Shown here piece by piece: positions 32,446-41,325 of a DNA stretch of 64,000 nucleotides. The notes beneath the pieces are model-generated. The model searched no databases and was not told the origin of the DNA. It was given only the letters and a program-made list of their open reading frames with translations. A program made the position numbers and the translations under genes. Location of the stretch: positions 1-64,000 of the forward strand of contig NZ_PENZ01000010.1 in the NCBI RefSeq assembly GCF_003144395.1. Direction: 5' to 3'. Position 1 is the first letter of the stretch, and each line of letters starts with the position of its first letter. Source of the stretch: Proteus faecis (GTDB taxonomy: Bacteria; Pseudomonadota; Gammaproteobacteria; Enterobacterales; Enterobacteriaceae).

Positions 32446-33714
32446 ATGTCAGCTCTTACTCTCGAAAAATTGATTAAATGGCGTCGCGAATTTCACCAAT
32501 ATCCAGAAATTGGTTGGTCTGAATTTCTTACAACAGCAAAGATCGTTAAAGAATTACGTAGCTTAGGTTTAGAAGTTAAAGTTGGCCCTGAAGTTATCAA
32601 CCAAGAGTTCGCTTTTGGTCGTCGTCGCCAAGTCGTTGAGAAAGGGCTGGCTATTGCAAGAAAACACAACGTTGATGAAGCACTGCTTGATGAGATGAAA
32701 GAACTTACAGGCTGTGTGGCTATCTTTGACAGTGGTAAAGCGGGTCCAACAGTAGCACTGCGTTTTGATATCGACTGTGTGGGTGTTAATGAGGCCACTG
32801 AAACTAAACACCGTCCTCATGCCGAAAACTTTGCCTCTTGTCACGCGGGTGAAATGCACGCTTGTGGTCACGATGGACATATCTCTATCGGTTTAGGTGT
32901 TGCTCACTGGTTAGTTGAGAATAAAGATAAAGTTGTTGGTAAAGTTAAAATTTTATTCCAACCAGCAGAAGAAGGTGTTCGTGGCGCGCGTGCGATGGCT
33001 GAAAGTGGTATCGCAGACGACGCAGATTACTTCTTAGGTGCACACTTAGGCTTTATCGCAAACAGTGGTGAAATTGTTATTAACCCAACACATTTCTTAT
33101 GTACCACTAAATATGACTTCCGTTTTAAAGGTGCTCCATCTCACGCAGGTGCAGAGCCAGAATTAGGCCGTAATGCATTAGCAGGTGCTTGCCATGCAGC
33201 AACACAAATGCTAGGTATTTCTCGCCACGGTAAAGGAATGTCACGTATCAACATCGGTGTATTAAAAGCTGGTGAAGGCCGTAACGTCACCCCTGCTAAT
33301 GCTGAAATGCAAATCGAAGTTCGTGGTGAAAACGAAGAGATCAACAGCTTTATGGCAGCAAATGCTGTACGTATGGCTGAAGGTGCAGCACATAGCTTCC
33401 AGTTAGAAATGGAAAGTGAAATCATGGGTGAAGCCGTTGACTTGACGAATGACCAAGAATTGATTGATGTGATGACCAAAGTTGTGGGTAAACACTCAGA
33501 ACTAACAGCCGTTGCGACGCGTCCATTTGGTGGCAGTGAAGATGCAACAGTATTAGCAAAACGCGTACAGCGTTGTGGTGGTAAATCACTGTACTTCGTT
33601 GTTGGTGCTGATAGAACCGCAGGTCACCACCAAGCAGGCTTTGATTTCGATGAAAAACAATTAATGACAGCTGTTAACCTTTATACAGGTTGTTTAGAAG
33701 AACTGCTGAAATAA
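32446..33714 (+). CDS. AbgA-like M20 family amidohydrolase
   Basis: The protein is about 422 aa. M20/ACY1-type metal ligands are visible: CHAGEMHACGHDGH (about 128-141), the EE of FQPAEEGVRGARAMA (about 172), and the C-terminal TAGHHQAGFDFDE. The dimerisation-domain motif SHAGAEPELGRNAL lies near 230. Overall it resembles E. coli AbgA, the large-insert subunit-type p-aminobenzoyl-glutamate hydrolase, more than generic hippuricases. I prefer the ATG at 32446 because GGAG lies 8 nt upstream; the ATG at 32440 is only 2 nt from that motif. It probably cleaves an amide-linked amino acid imported by the upstream transporter. No abgB partner is present. Confidence 0.82.
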   Translation: MSALTLEKLIKWRREFHQYPEIGWSEFLTTAKIVKELRSLGLEVKVGPEVINQEFAFGRRRQVVEKGLAIARKHNVDEALLDEMKELTGCVAIFDSGKAGPTVALRFDIDCVGVNEATETKHRPHAENFASCHAGEMHACGHDGHISIGLGVAHWLVENKDKVVGKVKILFQPAEEGVRGARAMAESGIADDADYFLGAHLGFIANSGEIVINPTHFLCTTKYDFRFKGAPSHAGAEPELGRNALAGACHAATQMLGISRHGKGMSRINIGVLKAGEGRNVTPANAEMQIEVRGENEEINSFMAANAVRMAEGAAHSFQLEMESEIMGEAVDLTNDQELIDVMTKVVGKHSELTAVATRPFGGSEDATVLAKRVQRCGGKSLYFVVGADRTAGHHQAGFDFDEKQLMTAVNLYTGCLEELLK

Positions 33715-33732
33715 TCTTAATTTAATCACATT

Positions 33733-33766
33733 AAAGCTCTGTAATTTATTTTACAGAGCTTTTTTA
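33733..33766 (+). terminator. Terminator after the amidohydrolase gene
   Basis: The 12-bp stem AAAGCTCTGTAA (33733-33744) / TTACAGAGCTTT (33751-33762) is followed by Ts to 33765. Confidence 0.9.
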
Positions 33767-34083
33767 TATATTAACAACATAAAAAATAGAATTATATTTA
33801 AATGTAAACAAATACATCTATAAAATAAATAATATTCAAAATTAAATAAATAAACTTTAATTAAATCTATATTGCCTATCTTAAGATAAATAATTAATCC
33901 CGCAAAAAATAATACCGTAAATATATTTTTAAATTTAAAATAACCTCAACGCTATATTTATTTACACAGCAATAACAACCCTCCTCTTTTTTTTACTCTA
34001 ATTATATTTTTTACTTATTTAATTGCCCATAAATATTAATTATGATAATAATAATTATTATTATTTTTATTTGTAAAAAAATC
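33767..34083. other. AT-rich upstream region of the feo operon
   Basis: About 320 bp with very high A+T content and no reading frame. It contains the Fur-box-like sequence at 34044-34062 (listed separately) and a palindrome TATCTTAAGATA near 33877-33888. The feoA promoter should overlap or closely precede the Fur box. Confidence 0.5.
34044..34062 (+). promoter_or_regulatory. Fur box upstream of feoA
   Basis: GATAATAATAATTATTATT matches 16 of 19 positions of the Fur consensus GATAATGATAATCATTATC, in a symmetric arrangement, 21 bp before the feoA ATG. It implies iron repression of the whole feo operon. Confidence 0.65.
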
Positions 34084-34332
34084 ATGTCAAATATTAAATT
34101 AATGTCACTTGATAAAGTGAAGCCTAGTCGTATTGCCACAATTAAAGCGGTTAAAAGCGCAGATTTATTATTGAAGCAAAAATTATTTAATATGGGTTTT
34201 ATTCCCGGAGTGAGTATTGAAATGATCCGCTCAGCCCCTTTATTAGATCCTATTGAAATCAAAGTATTAGACTATCTAGTTGTATTAAGGCGAGAAGAAG
34301 CAAGTATGATAGAGGTAGAAATCAATGATTAA
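34084..34332 (+). CDS. feoA: Ferrous iron transport protein A
   Basis: The protein is 82 aa from the ATG at 34084. An in-frame ATG at 34042 would translate through the Fur box into an all-isoleucine leader and is rejected. It has the SH3-like FeoA fold pattern: LMSLDKVKPSRIATIKAV, then LLKQKLFNMGFIPGVSIEMIRSAPLLDPIEIKVLDYLVVLRREEASMIEVE. FeoA is a small cytoplasmic protein needed for FeoB activity. It overlaps feoB by 8 bp. The gene is AT-rich and lacks a clear ribosome-binding site. Confidence 0.92.
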   Translation: MSNIKLMSLDKVKPSRIATIKAVKSADLLLKQKLFNMGFIPGVSIEMIRSAPLLDPIEIKVLDYLVVLRREEASMIEVEIND

Positions 34333-36769
34333 AGTGGCACTGGCAGGACAGCCCAATTGTGGAAAATCAACACTCTTCACAATGCTAAGTGGCATTAATC
34401 AACATGTTGCAAATTATCCTGGTGTAACAATCGATAAAAAGATAGGTCACATTAAATACGATGAGAATAAAATAGAACTCACTGATTTACCTGGAACCTA
34501 TTCATTTAGTTCATTTTCTCTTGAAGAAAAAGTCACTAAGCGTTATTTAATTGAAGAAAATCCTGACATTATTATTAATGTGATTGATGCTTCTTGTTTA
34601 AAAAGAAGCCTATATCTTACCTTTCAATTACTCGAAATTGGCAAGCCTGTCATTATTGCATTAAATATGATGGATATTGCAAAAAGACGAGGTTTAGAAA
34701 TAGATATTGATACACTTAGCAATGAGCTAGGTGTGCCAGTCATAGCGACTAATGGTGTTAGAGGAATAGGCAAACAAGCACTTTTATCCGCACTATCTCA
34801 GATAGATAAAAGAGAAACCAAAATATCACCTTTTCGAATTACTTATGCTGAATTAGATCCGCTTATTGAACGTATTTCAAAAAATATAAATAACAGCATC
34901 CACTTATCTTCTCGATGGTTAGCGATTAAATATTTAGAAAAAGAAGAAGCAGTAATTAATAGTATTGATATTAATAATCAAGAGATTGATACTGAAATCG
35001 ACGCCTTAAAAGGGAAGATAGATGTTGATTCCATTCTCGCATCAGAACGTTATAAATTAGCTAATCATCTTTACTCCTTATCCACAAAAGAAAAAAATAA
35101 AAAAGAGAAAACCTTCACCGATTTTATAGATAAAATCGTCCTTAATCGCTGGTGTTCTTTTATCATCTTATTGCTTGTTATTTATGGCACTTATGAACTC
35201 GCCATTGTAAAAGGTTATGAATTAACTAACTATACTTGGCCTTATCTCGCCAAATTAAAAAACTTATTAATCTCCCTATTACCTGAACCTCAATTCGTTG
35301 ATATTCCACTTTTAACTGAATTAGGCATCTGGTTAATTAACAGTGCATTGGCTTTACTAAATTATATTCCTATTTTTATCATCTTATTTGCCATCATCGC
35401 CATCATGGAAGATGTGGGATATATGCCTCGTATCGCCTTTATTTTAGACCGAATTTTTAGACGATATGGATTACATGGGCAATCTACATTACCTCTCGTA
35501 CTCGGTGGTGCTTTCGTAGGGGGCTGTGCTGTTCCCGGTATTATGGCAACAAAAGGGATTGCCGATGAGCGAGCAAGAATTGCAACCGCTCTCACTGTTC
35601 CCTATATGAATTGCTTAGCAAAGGTCCCTTTTTACACATTACTTTTGGGTTCATTCTTCGTGCAAGAGATGACATTAATGATGTTTTTCATCTCAACAGT
35701 CACTCTCTTTATTGCACTCAGTGTCGCTAAAATATTGACATCAACATTCTTAAAAACCAAAGAGTGTGCCCCCTTTATCATGGCACTTCCCTCTTACCAT
35801 ATCCCGAGTATTAAGAATGTCTCTTTGCGTGTAGCTCAACGAGTTTGGCTTTATATTTATAAAGTTGGCACGATTGTTATGGCTGTTGCTATCGTGCTTT
35901 TCGTCTTATTACAATTTCCGGGGATCTCATCAGAGAAACAGATTGAAATTGATAACAAAGCCCAGATTGCCCTTGATAGTTTTTATCAAAAAGTGGGCTC
36001 TACCCCCTATCAAAAAACATTTGATTCTGAAGAATCCGTTATTGAGCTATTAAATTTATATAACAAATATCGTGCAGATAAGATGGCGTCATCCTCCAGT
36101 GAAGCAAAACAGTTAGATGCTGATTATGCCCTCCAATATCCATTTTTATTTAACTTTATCAAACCAAAAACAAATGATGATCGCGCAATCAATCGCGCCA
36201 TAAGGAAGTTATCCCAACAATCTCAATTAATACAAAATGAGATCAAAAGTGAACGTATTGAAAATTCATTTTTAGGGATGTTTGGCCGCTTTATTGAACC
36301 TGCAACACAATTTGCAGGCTTTGACTGGCGAATAAATGTTGCCTTTCTCAGTTCATTTGCTGCTAGAGAAAGTGCCGTTGCAACAATAGGGGCAATTTAT
36401 ACATCAGGACAAGGTGAACGTATTGAACAATCTTTAGAGAAAGATAGTGTTTATACCCCATTACATGCTTCTGCCATGCTTATTTTTATGATTTTCACCC
36501 CACCGTGTATCGCATCAATGGTTGTCGTGAAACTGAATGTTCATTCATACGGATTAATGCTTTTAGCGATTTTTATGCCATTCATCATTGGAATGACAAT
36601 TGCCTCTATTTTCTACACATTAAGTCTTAATCTACATTGGGATGGTGTTGAAATGATGGGATATTTTTATGCTTTTGTCGTCACCACTACGATCATTCTT
36701 GGTTCAATAAAACGTAAAAAGAAACCGCATATTGAAAAAAATTTAAAAATTTATGTAAGACAACAGTAG
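34325..36769 (+). CDS. feoB: FeoB-type Fe2+ (or other metal) transporter, long variant
   Basis: The protein is 814 aa (E. coli FeoB 773). The N-terminal G domain has G1 GQPNCGKST (8-16), the G2 Thr in NYPGVTID, G3 DLPGTYS, and G4 NMMD. The membrane part contains two gate regions, with the conserved Cys401 in GGCAVPGIMATKGIADERARIATALT and MNCLAKVPFYTLLLGSFF, then a second half with FAARESAVATIGAIY. The gate sequence AVPG...LAKVPFY differs from the E. coli NVPA...GARLAIF type. A charged soluble insertion of about 110-130 residues lies at about 540-665. feoA overlaps it by 8 bp. No feoC gene is present. Confidence 0.92.
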   Translation: MIKVALAGQPNCGKSTLFTMLSGINQHVANYPGVTIDKKIGHIKYDENKIELTDLPGTYSFSSFSLEEKVTKRYLIEENPDIIINVIDASCLKRSLYLTFQLLEIGKPVIIALNMMDIAKRRGLEIDIDTLSNELGVPVIATNGVRGIGKQALLSALSQIDKRETKISPFRITYAELDPLIERISKNINNSIHLSSRWLAIKYLEKEEAVINSIDINNQEIDTEIDALKGKIDVDSILASERYKLANHLYSLSTKEKNKKEKTFTDFIDKIVLNRWCSFIILLLVIYGTYELAIVKGYELTNYTWPYLAKLKNLLISLLPEPQFVDIPLLTELGIWLINSALALLNYIPIFIILFAIIAIMEDVGYMPRIAFILDRIFRRYGLHGQSTLPLVLGGAFVGGCAVPGIMATKGIADERARIATALTVPYMNCLAKVPFYTLLLGSFFVQEMTLMMFFISTVTLFIALSVAKILTSTFLKTKECAPFIMALPSYHIPSIKNVSLRVAQRVWLYIYKVGTIVMAVAIVLFVLLQFPGISSEKQIEIDNKAQIALDSFYQKVGSTPYQKTFDSEESVIELLNLYNKYRADKMASSSSEAKQLDADYALQYPFLFNFIKPKTNDDRAINRAIRKLSQQSQLIQNEIKSERIENSFLGMFGRFIEPATQFAGFDWRINVAFLSSFAARESAVATIGAIYTSGQGERIEQSLEKDSVYTPLHASAMLIFMIFTPPCIASMVVVKLNVHSYGLMLLAIFMPFIIGMTIASIFYTLSLNLHWDGVEMMGYFYAFVVTTTIILGSIKRKKKPHIEKNLKIYVRQQ

Positions 36770-36792
36770 ATTATTTATCACAAGGATATTTT

Positions 36793-37095
36793 ATGAAAAA
36801 GTACATTATTTCACTCGCGCTCATCTTAGTTTCACCTGCGGCATTCTCACATACCGCCTTATTATCGTGCTTTGATGAAGGAGATGGCACGGTTACGTGC
36901 GAAGGTGGATTTAGTGATGGAAGTAGCGCAAGTGGTGTTGATTTTCATCTTAAACAAGACGGTAAAATTATTTTATCAAAGAAATTTAATGAGCTTAATG
37001 AAGTGAGTTTTGAAAAACCTAAAGGGGATTATTCTGCAGTACTTAATGCCGGTGAAGGACATGAAGTCACCATTAAGAGTTCTGACATTAACTAA
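36793..37095 (+). CDS. Secreted 100-aa NikL-like protein of the feo operon
   Basis: Residues 1-19 form a signal peptide (MKKYIISLALILVSPAAFSH), with cleavage before His20 or nearby. The mature part is a short beta-rich domain with the pattern CFDEGDGTVTCEGGFSDGSSASG and the ending GEGHEVTI. This recalls the periplasmic domain of NikL-type components that accompany DUF4198/NikK proteins in nickel and cobalt uptake loci. Two cysteines (27 and 36) could form a disulfide, and the new N-terminal His is a potential metal ligand. It lies 23 bp after feoB and 12 bp before the DUF4198 gene, with ACAAGGATATTTT as ribosome-binding site. The function is inferred from context only. Confidence 0.6.
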   Translation: MKKYIISLALILVSPAAFSHTALLSCFDEGDGTVTCEGGFSDGSSASGVDFHLKQDGKIILSKKFNELNEVSFEKPKGDYSAVLNAGEGHEVTIKSSDIN

Positions 37096-37107
37096 GGGAA
37101 AATACCG

Positions 37108-37905
37108 ATGAAAAAATTAATCACAGTCGCAACAACAGCATTAGTCCTCTATTCAAGTGCGTCTTTTGCTCACTTTCAAATGATCTATACACCGGAATCA
37201 GCCTTATCTAAAGGTGCAAATATCCCATTAGTTACACTGTTCACGCATCCCTTCTCTGATGAACACACCATGGATATGGGCACACCTGAAAGTTTTTATG
37301 TTGTTCATAAAGACAAAACAAAAGACTTAAAGGATTCACTACAGCCTATTCAATGGCAAGGTAATGCCAATAGTGCTCAAGCTTATAAAACCGATTATAA
37401 AGCACGTGGAATGGGCGATCATGTCTTCGTTTTGACCCCAGCCCCTTATTATGAAAAAAGTGAAGGCGCTTATATACAACAAATCACAAAAGTTATGGTG
37501 AATGTTGCGGGATTACCCACAGACTGGGATAAAACTTACGGCTTAAAAGCAGAGATCGTGCCATTAACGAAACCTTACTCAATTTGGACTAACTCAACCT
37601 TTTCGGGTGTGGTAATGAGTGAAGGAAAACCGGTTCCATTTGCTGATATCGAAGTTGAATATCTCAACTCAGATATGGATTTAACCAACAATAAAACCGA
37701 AAAAACGAAATTTAGCGCACCTCAAGATAGTTTTATTACGTTAGGTATTAAAGCGGATGAGAACGGTAAGTTTACATTTGGTATTCCTAAATCAGGTTGG
37801 TGGGGTTTTGCTGCAATGGGAGTGGGTCCAGATACAACATTCAATGGTAAAGAGCTGAGCCAAGATGGTGTTATTTGGGTTCAAGCTAAAGATATGGGTG
37901 AATAA
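37108..37905 (+). CDS. DUF4198 (NikK-like) periplasmic protein of the feo operon
   Basis: The protein is 265 aa. A signal peptide (about residues 1-21, ending in SSASFAH) leaves His at the mature N-terminus (HFQMIYTPESAL), a typical metal-ligand arrangement of DUF4198/NikK proteins. A C-terminal Ig/carboxypeptidase-regulatory-like part contains GVVMSEGKPVPFADIEVEYLN and ADENGKFTFGIPKSGWWGFAAMG. DUF4198 proteins occur with nickel/cobalt ECF transporters and with Feo loci, where they are thought to collect metal in the periplasm. It is followed 6 bp later by the 38-aa Cys-rich peptide gene. Confidence 0.75.
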   Translation: MKKLITVATTALVLYSSASFAHFQMIYTPESALSKGANIPLVTLFTHPFSDEHTMDMGTPESFYVVHKDKTKDLKDSLQPIQWQGNANSAQAYKTDYKARGMGDHVFVLTPAPYYEKSEGAYIQQITKVMVNVAGLPTDWDKTYGLKAEIVPLTKPYSIWTNSTFSGVVMSEGKPVPFADIEVEYLNSDMDLTNNKTEKTKFSAPQDSFITLGIKADENGKFTFGIPKSGWWGFAAMGVGPDTTFNGKELSQDGVIWVQAKDMGE

Positions 37906-37911
37906 TAAATT

Positions 37912-38028
37912 ATGATAGATAAATTGATACTTATCGTTTTATTTGTTTTAGCTATTGTTTTCTTATACATAAAATTGTTTAAAAAGAAAGGTTGCTCTTG
38001 CAACAAATCAAATTGCTCAAAAAAATAA
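37912..38028 (+). CDS. 38-aa FeoB-associated Cys-rich membrane peptide
   Basis: This short frame runs ATG 37912 to TAA 38026-38028. It encodes a single hydrophobic segment (residues 5-20, LILIVLFVLAIVFLYI) followed by KLFKKKGCSCNKSNCSKK, a basic tail with three cysteines (C28, C30, C35). This is the layout of the FeoB-associated Cys-rich membrane protein family (Pfam PF12669), usually found at the end of feo operons. It begins 6 bp after the DUF4198 gene, so it is the last gene of the operon. The cytoplasmic cysteines may bind Fe2+ at the exit of FeoB. The ribosome-binding site is weak, so expression is not certain. Confidence 0.65.
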   Translation: MIDKLILIVLFVLAIVFLYIKLFKKKGCSCNKSNCSKK

Positions 38029-38158
38029 TTAATTATAGTTTTTAATCAATATGATTTTAGAGTAATAAATACAAATAATTAGGATTAAGTTTCATCTTTC
38101 TATATGGTTTATTAAAGGATCATTCTTTTCCACAAAGAATGGCTTAAAACTCATAACA

Positions 38159-38219
38159 AAAAGCCCAGTGATTGCACTCACCTTATAACGCGGGTAAGTC
38201 AATCACTGGGCTTTTAAAT
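38159..38219. terminator. Bidirectional terminator between feo operon and sspB
   Basis: The 16-bp stem AAAAGCCCAGTGATTG (38159-38174) / CAATCACTGGGCTTTT (38200-38215) encloses a 25-nt loop. A/T runs on both sides allow use by both convergent units. A second smaller hairpin, CATTCTTT (38121-38128) / AAAGAATG (38134-38141), lies just before it. Confidence 0.85.
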
Positions 38220-38242
38220 TTAATCGTATCTTATCGTGTCAG

Positions 38243-38752
38243 TTACTTTACCACACGCAATGATGGTCGACCTGTTGGACGAGGTGGCTCAGGATCATCA
38301 TCAGGTGAGGTGTCATCATCAGAAACAGATTTCTCAGTCACCAATGATAAAACTTCACCAACAGGCGCTTCTGAGGACTCTTGATATTCCTCTTCAGCAA
38401 ACGCTAATGATGCACCAGATTCATAAGCAGGCTCTGGCTCAAACATCATTCCCGCACCGTTTTCTCTCGCATAAATAGCCATAACAGCAGCTATAGGCAC
38501 TCGTACTTTACGAGGTATGCCACCAAAGCTTGCACTAAATAAAACCTGATACGGCGTTAACTCTAAGTCATCTACTGCACGAGATGAAATATTTAGTACA
38601 ATTTGACCATCGTGTGCATATTCCATTGGAACTTGAACACCAACAACATTCACATCAACAACAAGATGAGGTGTTAAATCGTTTTCAATGATCCAATCAT
38701 AATGCGCACGTAATAAATGCGGACGACGCGGAGACATATCCATAATCTCCAT
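38243..38752 (-). CDS. sspB: ClpXP protease specificity-enhancing factor SspB
   Basis: SspB binds ssrA-tagged and other substrates and hands them to ClpXP. The protein is 169 aa (E. coli 165). The substrate-binding domain (residues 7-115) contains PRRPHLLRAHYDWIIENDLTPHLVVDV and FGGIPRKVRVPIAAVMAIYARENG. A flexible acidic linker follows, and the C-terminal ClpX-docking motif is RPSLRVVK. I keep the first ATG because AGAGGG lies 9 nt upstream; ATGs 3 and 5 codons downstream are also possible. It follows sspA by 6 bp in the sspAB operon. Confidence 0.96.
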   Translation of the reverse strand: MEIMDMSPRRPHLLRAHYDWIIENDLTPHLVVDVNVVGVQVPMEYAHDGQIVLNISSRAVDDLELTPYQVLFSASFGGIPRKVRVPIAAVMAIYARENGAGMMFEPEPAYESGASLAFAEEEYQESSEAPVGEVLSLVTEKSVSDDDTSPDDDPEPPRPTGRPSLRVVK

Positions 38753-38758
38753 ATTCTA

Positions 38759-39400
38759 TTACCCTCTTGAAGGTAAGCGCATCTCACGCTCTGCTTCAGT
38801 TAATGAGGCAAGGAATGAATCTCGCTCAAAAACACGTTGCATATAAATTTGTACATCTTTAGCGCCAGCACCACTTAAATCCACACCAAGCACCGGTAAA
38901 CGCCATAACAGAGGAGCAAGGTAGCAATCTACTAAACTGAACTCTTCACTCATAAAGTAAGGATATTCTTTAAACACAGGAGATACAGCCAATAGCTCTT
39001 CAGCTAACTGTTTACGAGCAGCATTTGCTTGCTGTTCAGTTCCTTTCTCAATGGTGTTCATTAAAGAATACCAATCATGCTCAATACGATGCATCATTAA
39101 ACGGCTGCTACCACGAGCAACAGGATAGACTGGCATTAAAGGAGGATGAGGGAAGCGTTCATCAAGATATTCCATGATGATACGTGAATCATACAGAGTT
39201 AGCTCACGATCCACCAAAGTCGGTACACTTTGGTAAGGGTTTAGATCGATAAGATCCTGTGGAAGATTACCAGCTTCAACCTGTTCAATTTCAACACTGA
39301 CACCTTTCTCCGCTAGGACAATTCTGACCTGATGGCTGAAAATATCAGTCGGACCGGAAAACAAAGTCATTACCGAACGTTTGTTGGCAGCGACAGCCAT
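38759..39400 (-). CDS. sspA: Stringent starvation protein A
   Basis: SspA is an RNA-polymerase-associated protein with a glutathione-S-transferase fold, important in stationary phase, acid tolerance and virulence. The start at 39400 is chosen because TTGGAGG precedes it and the sequence then matches E. coli from the first residue (MAVAANKRSVMTLFSGPTDI). This gives 213 aa against 212. Conserved surface motifs include HQVRIVLAEKGV, YLDERFPHPPLMPVYP, EFSLVDCYLAPLLWRLP and VFERDSFLASLTEAEREMRL. It is upstream of sspB. Confidence 0.97.
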   Translation of the reverse strand: MAVAANKRSVMTLFSGPTDIFSHQVRIVLAEKGVSVEIEQVEAGNLPQDLIDLNPYQSVPTLVDRELTLYDSRIIMEYLDERFPHPPLMPVYPVARGSSRLMMHRIEHDWYSLMNTIEKGTEQQANAARKQLAEELLAVSPVFKEYPYFMSEEFSLVDCYLAPLLWRLPVLGVDLSGAGAKDVQIYMQRVFERDSFLASLTEAEREMRLPSRG

Positions 39401-39997
39401 GAAAACCTCCAAGTTAATCAATTAAAGAAATGAATTAGCACAATGCCTTTCCATTTCCCCATTCCTAAAAGACAAGCACACAAACGCAGTAGACCTAAAT
39501 AAACATTTAAGTGACTAACTACATTGGGCAACTACCTGTATAACAGTGTTATCGTGGGATAATCATATTTTACAGGGTTAAAAACTCACCTGTCTTTGCG
39601 GCACATATCATTATCAAGTAATACCAAAATAATCATTCAACAATCATTATTGTCATAATAATTTTGGTATGACTTTCAAACTCATCTCAGATATTACAAT
39701 CAATATATCCATCAGTAACATGATGAAGTTATAGAAAGAAAGACACCAAAGCCCGCTATTCTACCAGAATTCATGTTACTTAGGGGGGCTAATGCAAATA
39801 ATTCAATACAATATGCCACACTACCCTAAAAGTAAGATTATAATATCAAAAAATAAAATTATTTAGAGATAAAATCTAAAAAATAGTTTTTTTAACACCA
39901 TCGTTATCTTAGATAACGCTTGTTTTATGAAAAACAGCATCATGTATTAGCAACATTATGTTTTTATTATTAATAAGCACAAATAAGTCAAAAATAA
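39401..39997. other. Intergenic region upstream of sspA
   Basis: About 600 bp with no gene seen. On the minus strand a TAGAAT (39758-39763) followed by a GC-rich discriminator (AGCGGGC) resembles a stringently controlled promoter and would give sspA a leader of about 350 nt. That leader would contain the inverted repeat at 39621-39670. Confidence 0.4.
39621..39670. repeat. Nested inverted repeat in the sspA upstream region
   Basis: The outer arms ATACCAAAAT (39621-39630) and ATTTTGGTAT (39661-39670) are perfect 10-bp complements. The inner arms ACAAT / ATTGT (about 39640-39653) form a nested stem. It could be an RNA cruciform-type leader structure, a protein-binding palindrome, or a small repetitive element. 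Confidence 0.5.
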
Positions 39998-40023
39998 AAA
40001 ACCCGCCTGTGAAGACGGGTTTT
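39998..40023 (-). terminator. Terminator of the rplM-rpsI operon
   Basis: On the minus strand AAAACCCG / CGGGTTTT (40016-40023 with 39998-40005) is followed by TTTATTTTT. Confidence 0.85.
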
Positions 40024-40055
40024 CAACATCAAATTGATATCTAAAAGATAACAAA

Positions 40056-40451
<396 letters not shown>

Positions 40452-40463
40452 CTATTATCCCGA

Positions 40464-41070
<607 letters not shown>

Positions 41071-41325
41071 GAGAAGTCAGAAAAAAAAATCGAGTCATAA
41101 TTGAAAAACAATTGAATTCTTTTTCAATTTTCAGCGAAAAAAACGAATCTGGCACTTTTTTCTGATTTGACTGATAAATTCTTGCTACCTGAAGAGAAGA
41201 ATTGTTCCTTTCCAGAGCGCTTGTAAATTGCCTAATGCTTTCTATTTTCATAGAAAAAAACATCAAGCAACTTAACCTGCGTCATCCTACCATAACGAAA
41301 GATGACTTTCTTCAAGAATTAAAAA

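Noticed and set aside
34042-34083. Upstream start for feoA giving an isoleucine-rich leader
   Set aside because: The added codons are the Fur box read as protein; conserved FeoA sequence begins at the ATG 34084.
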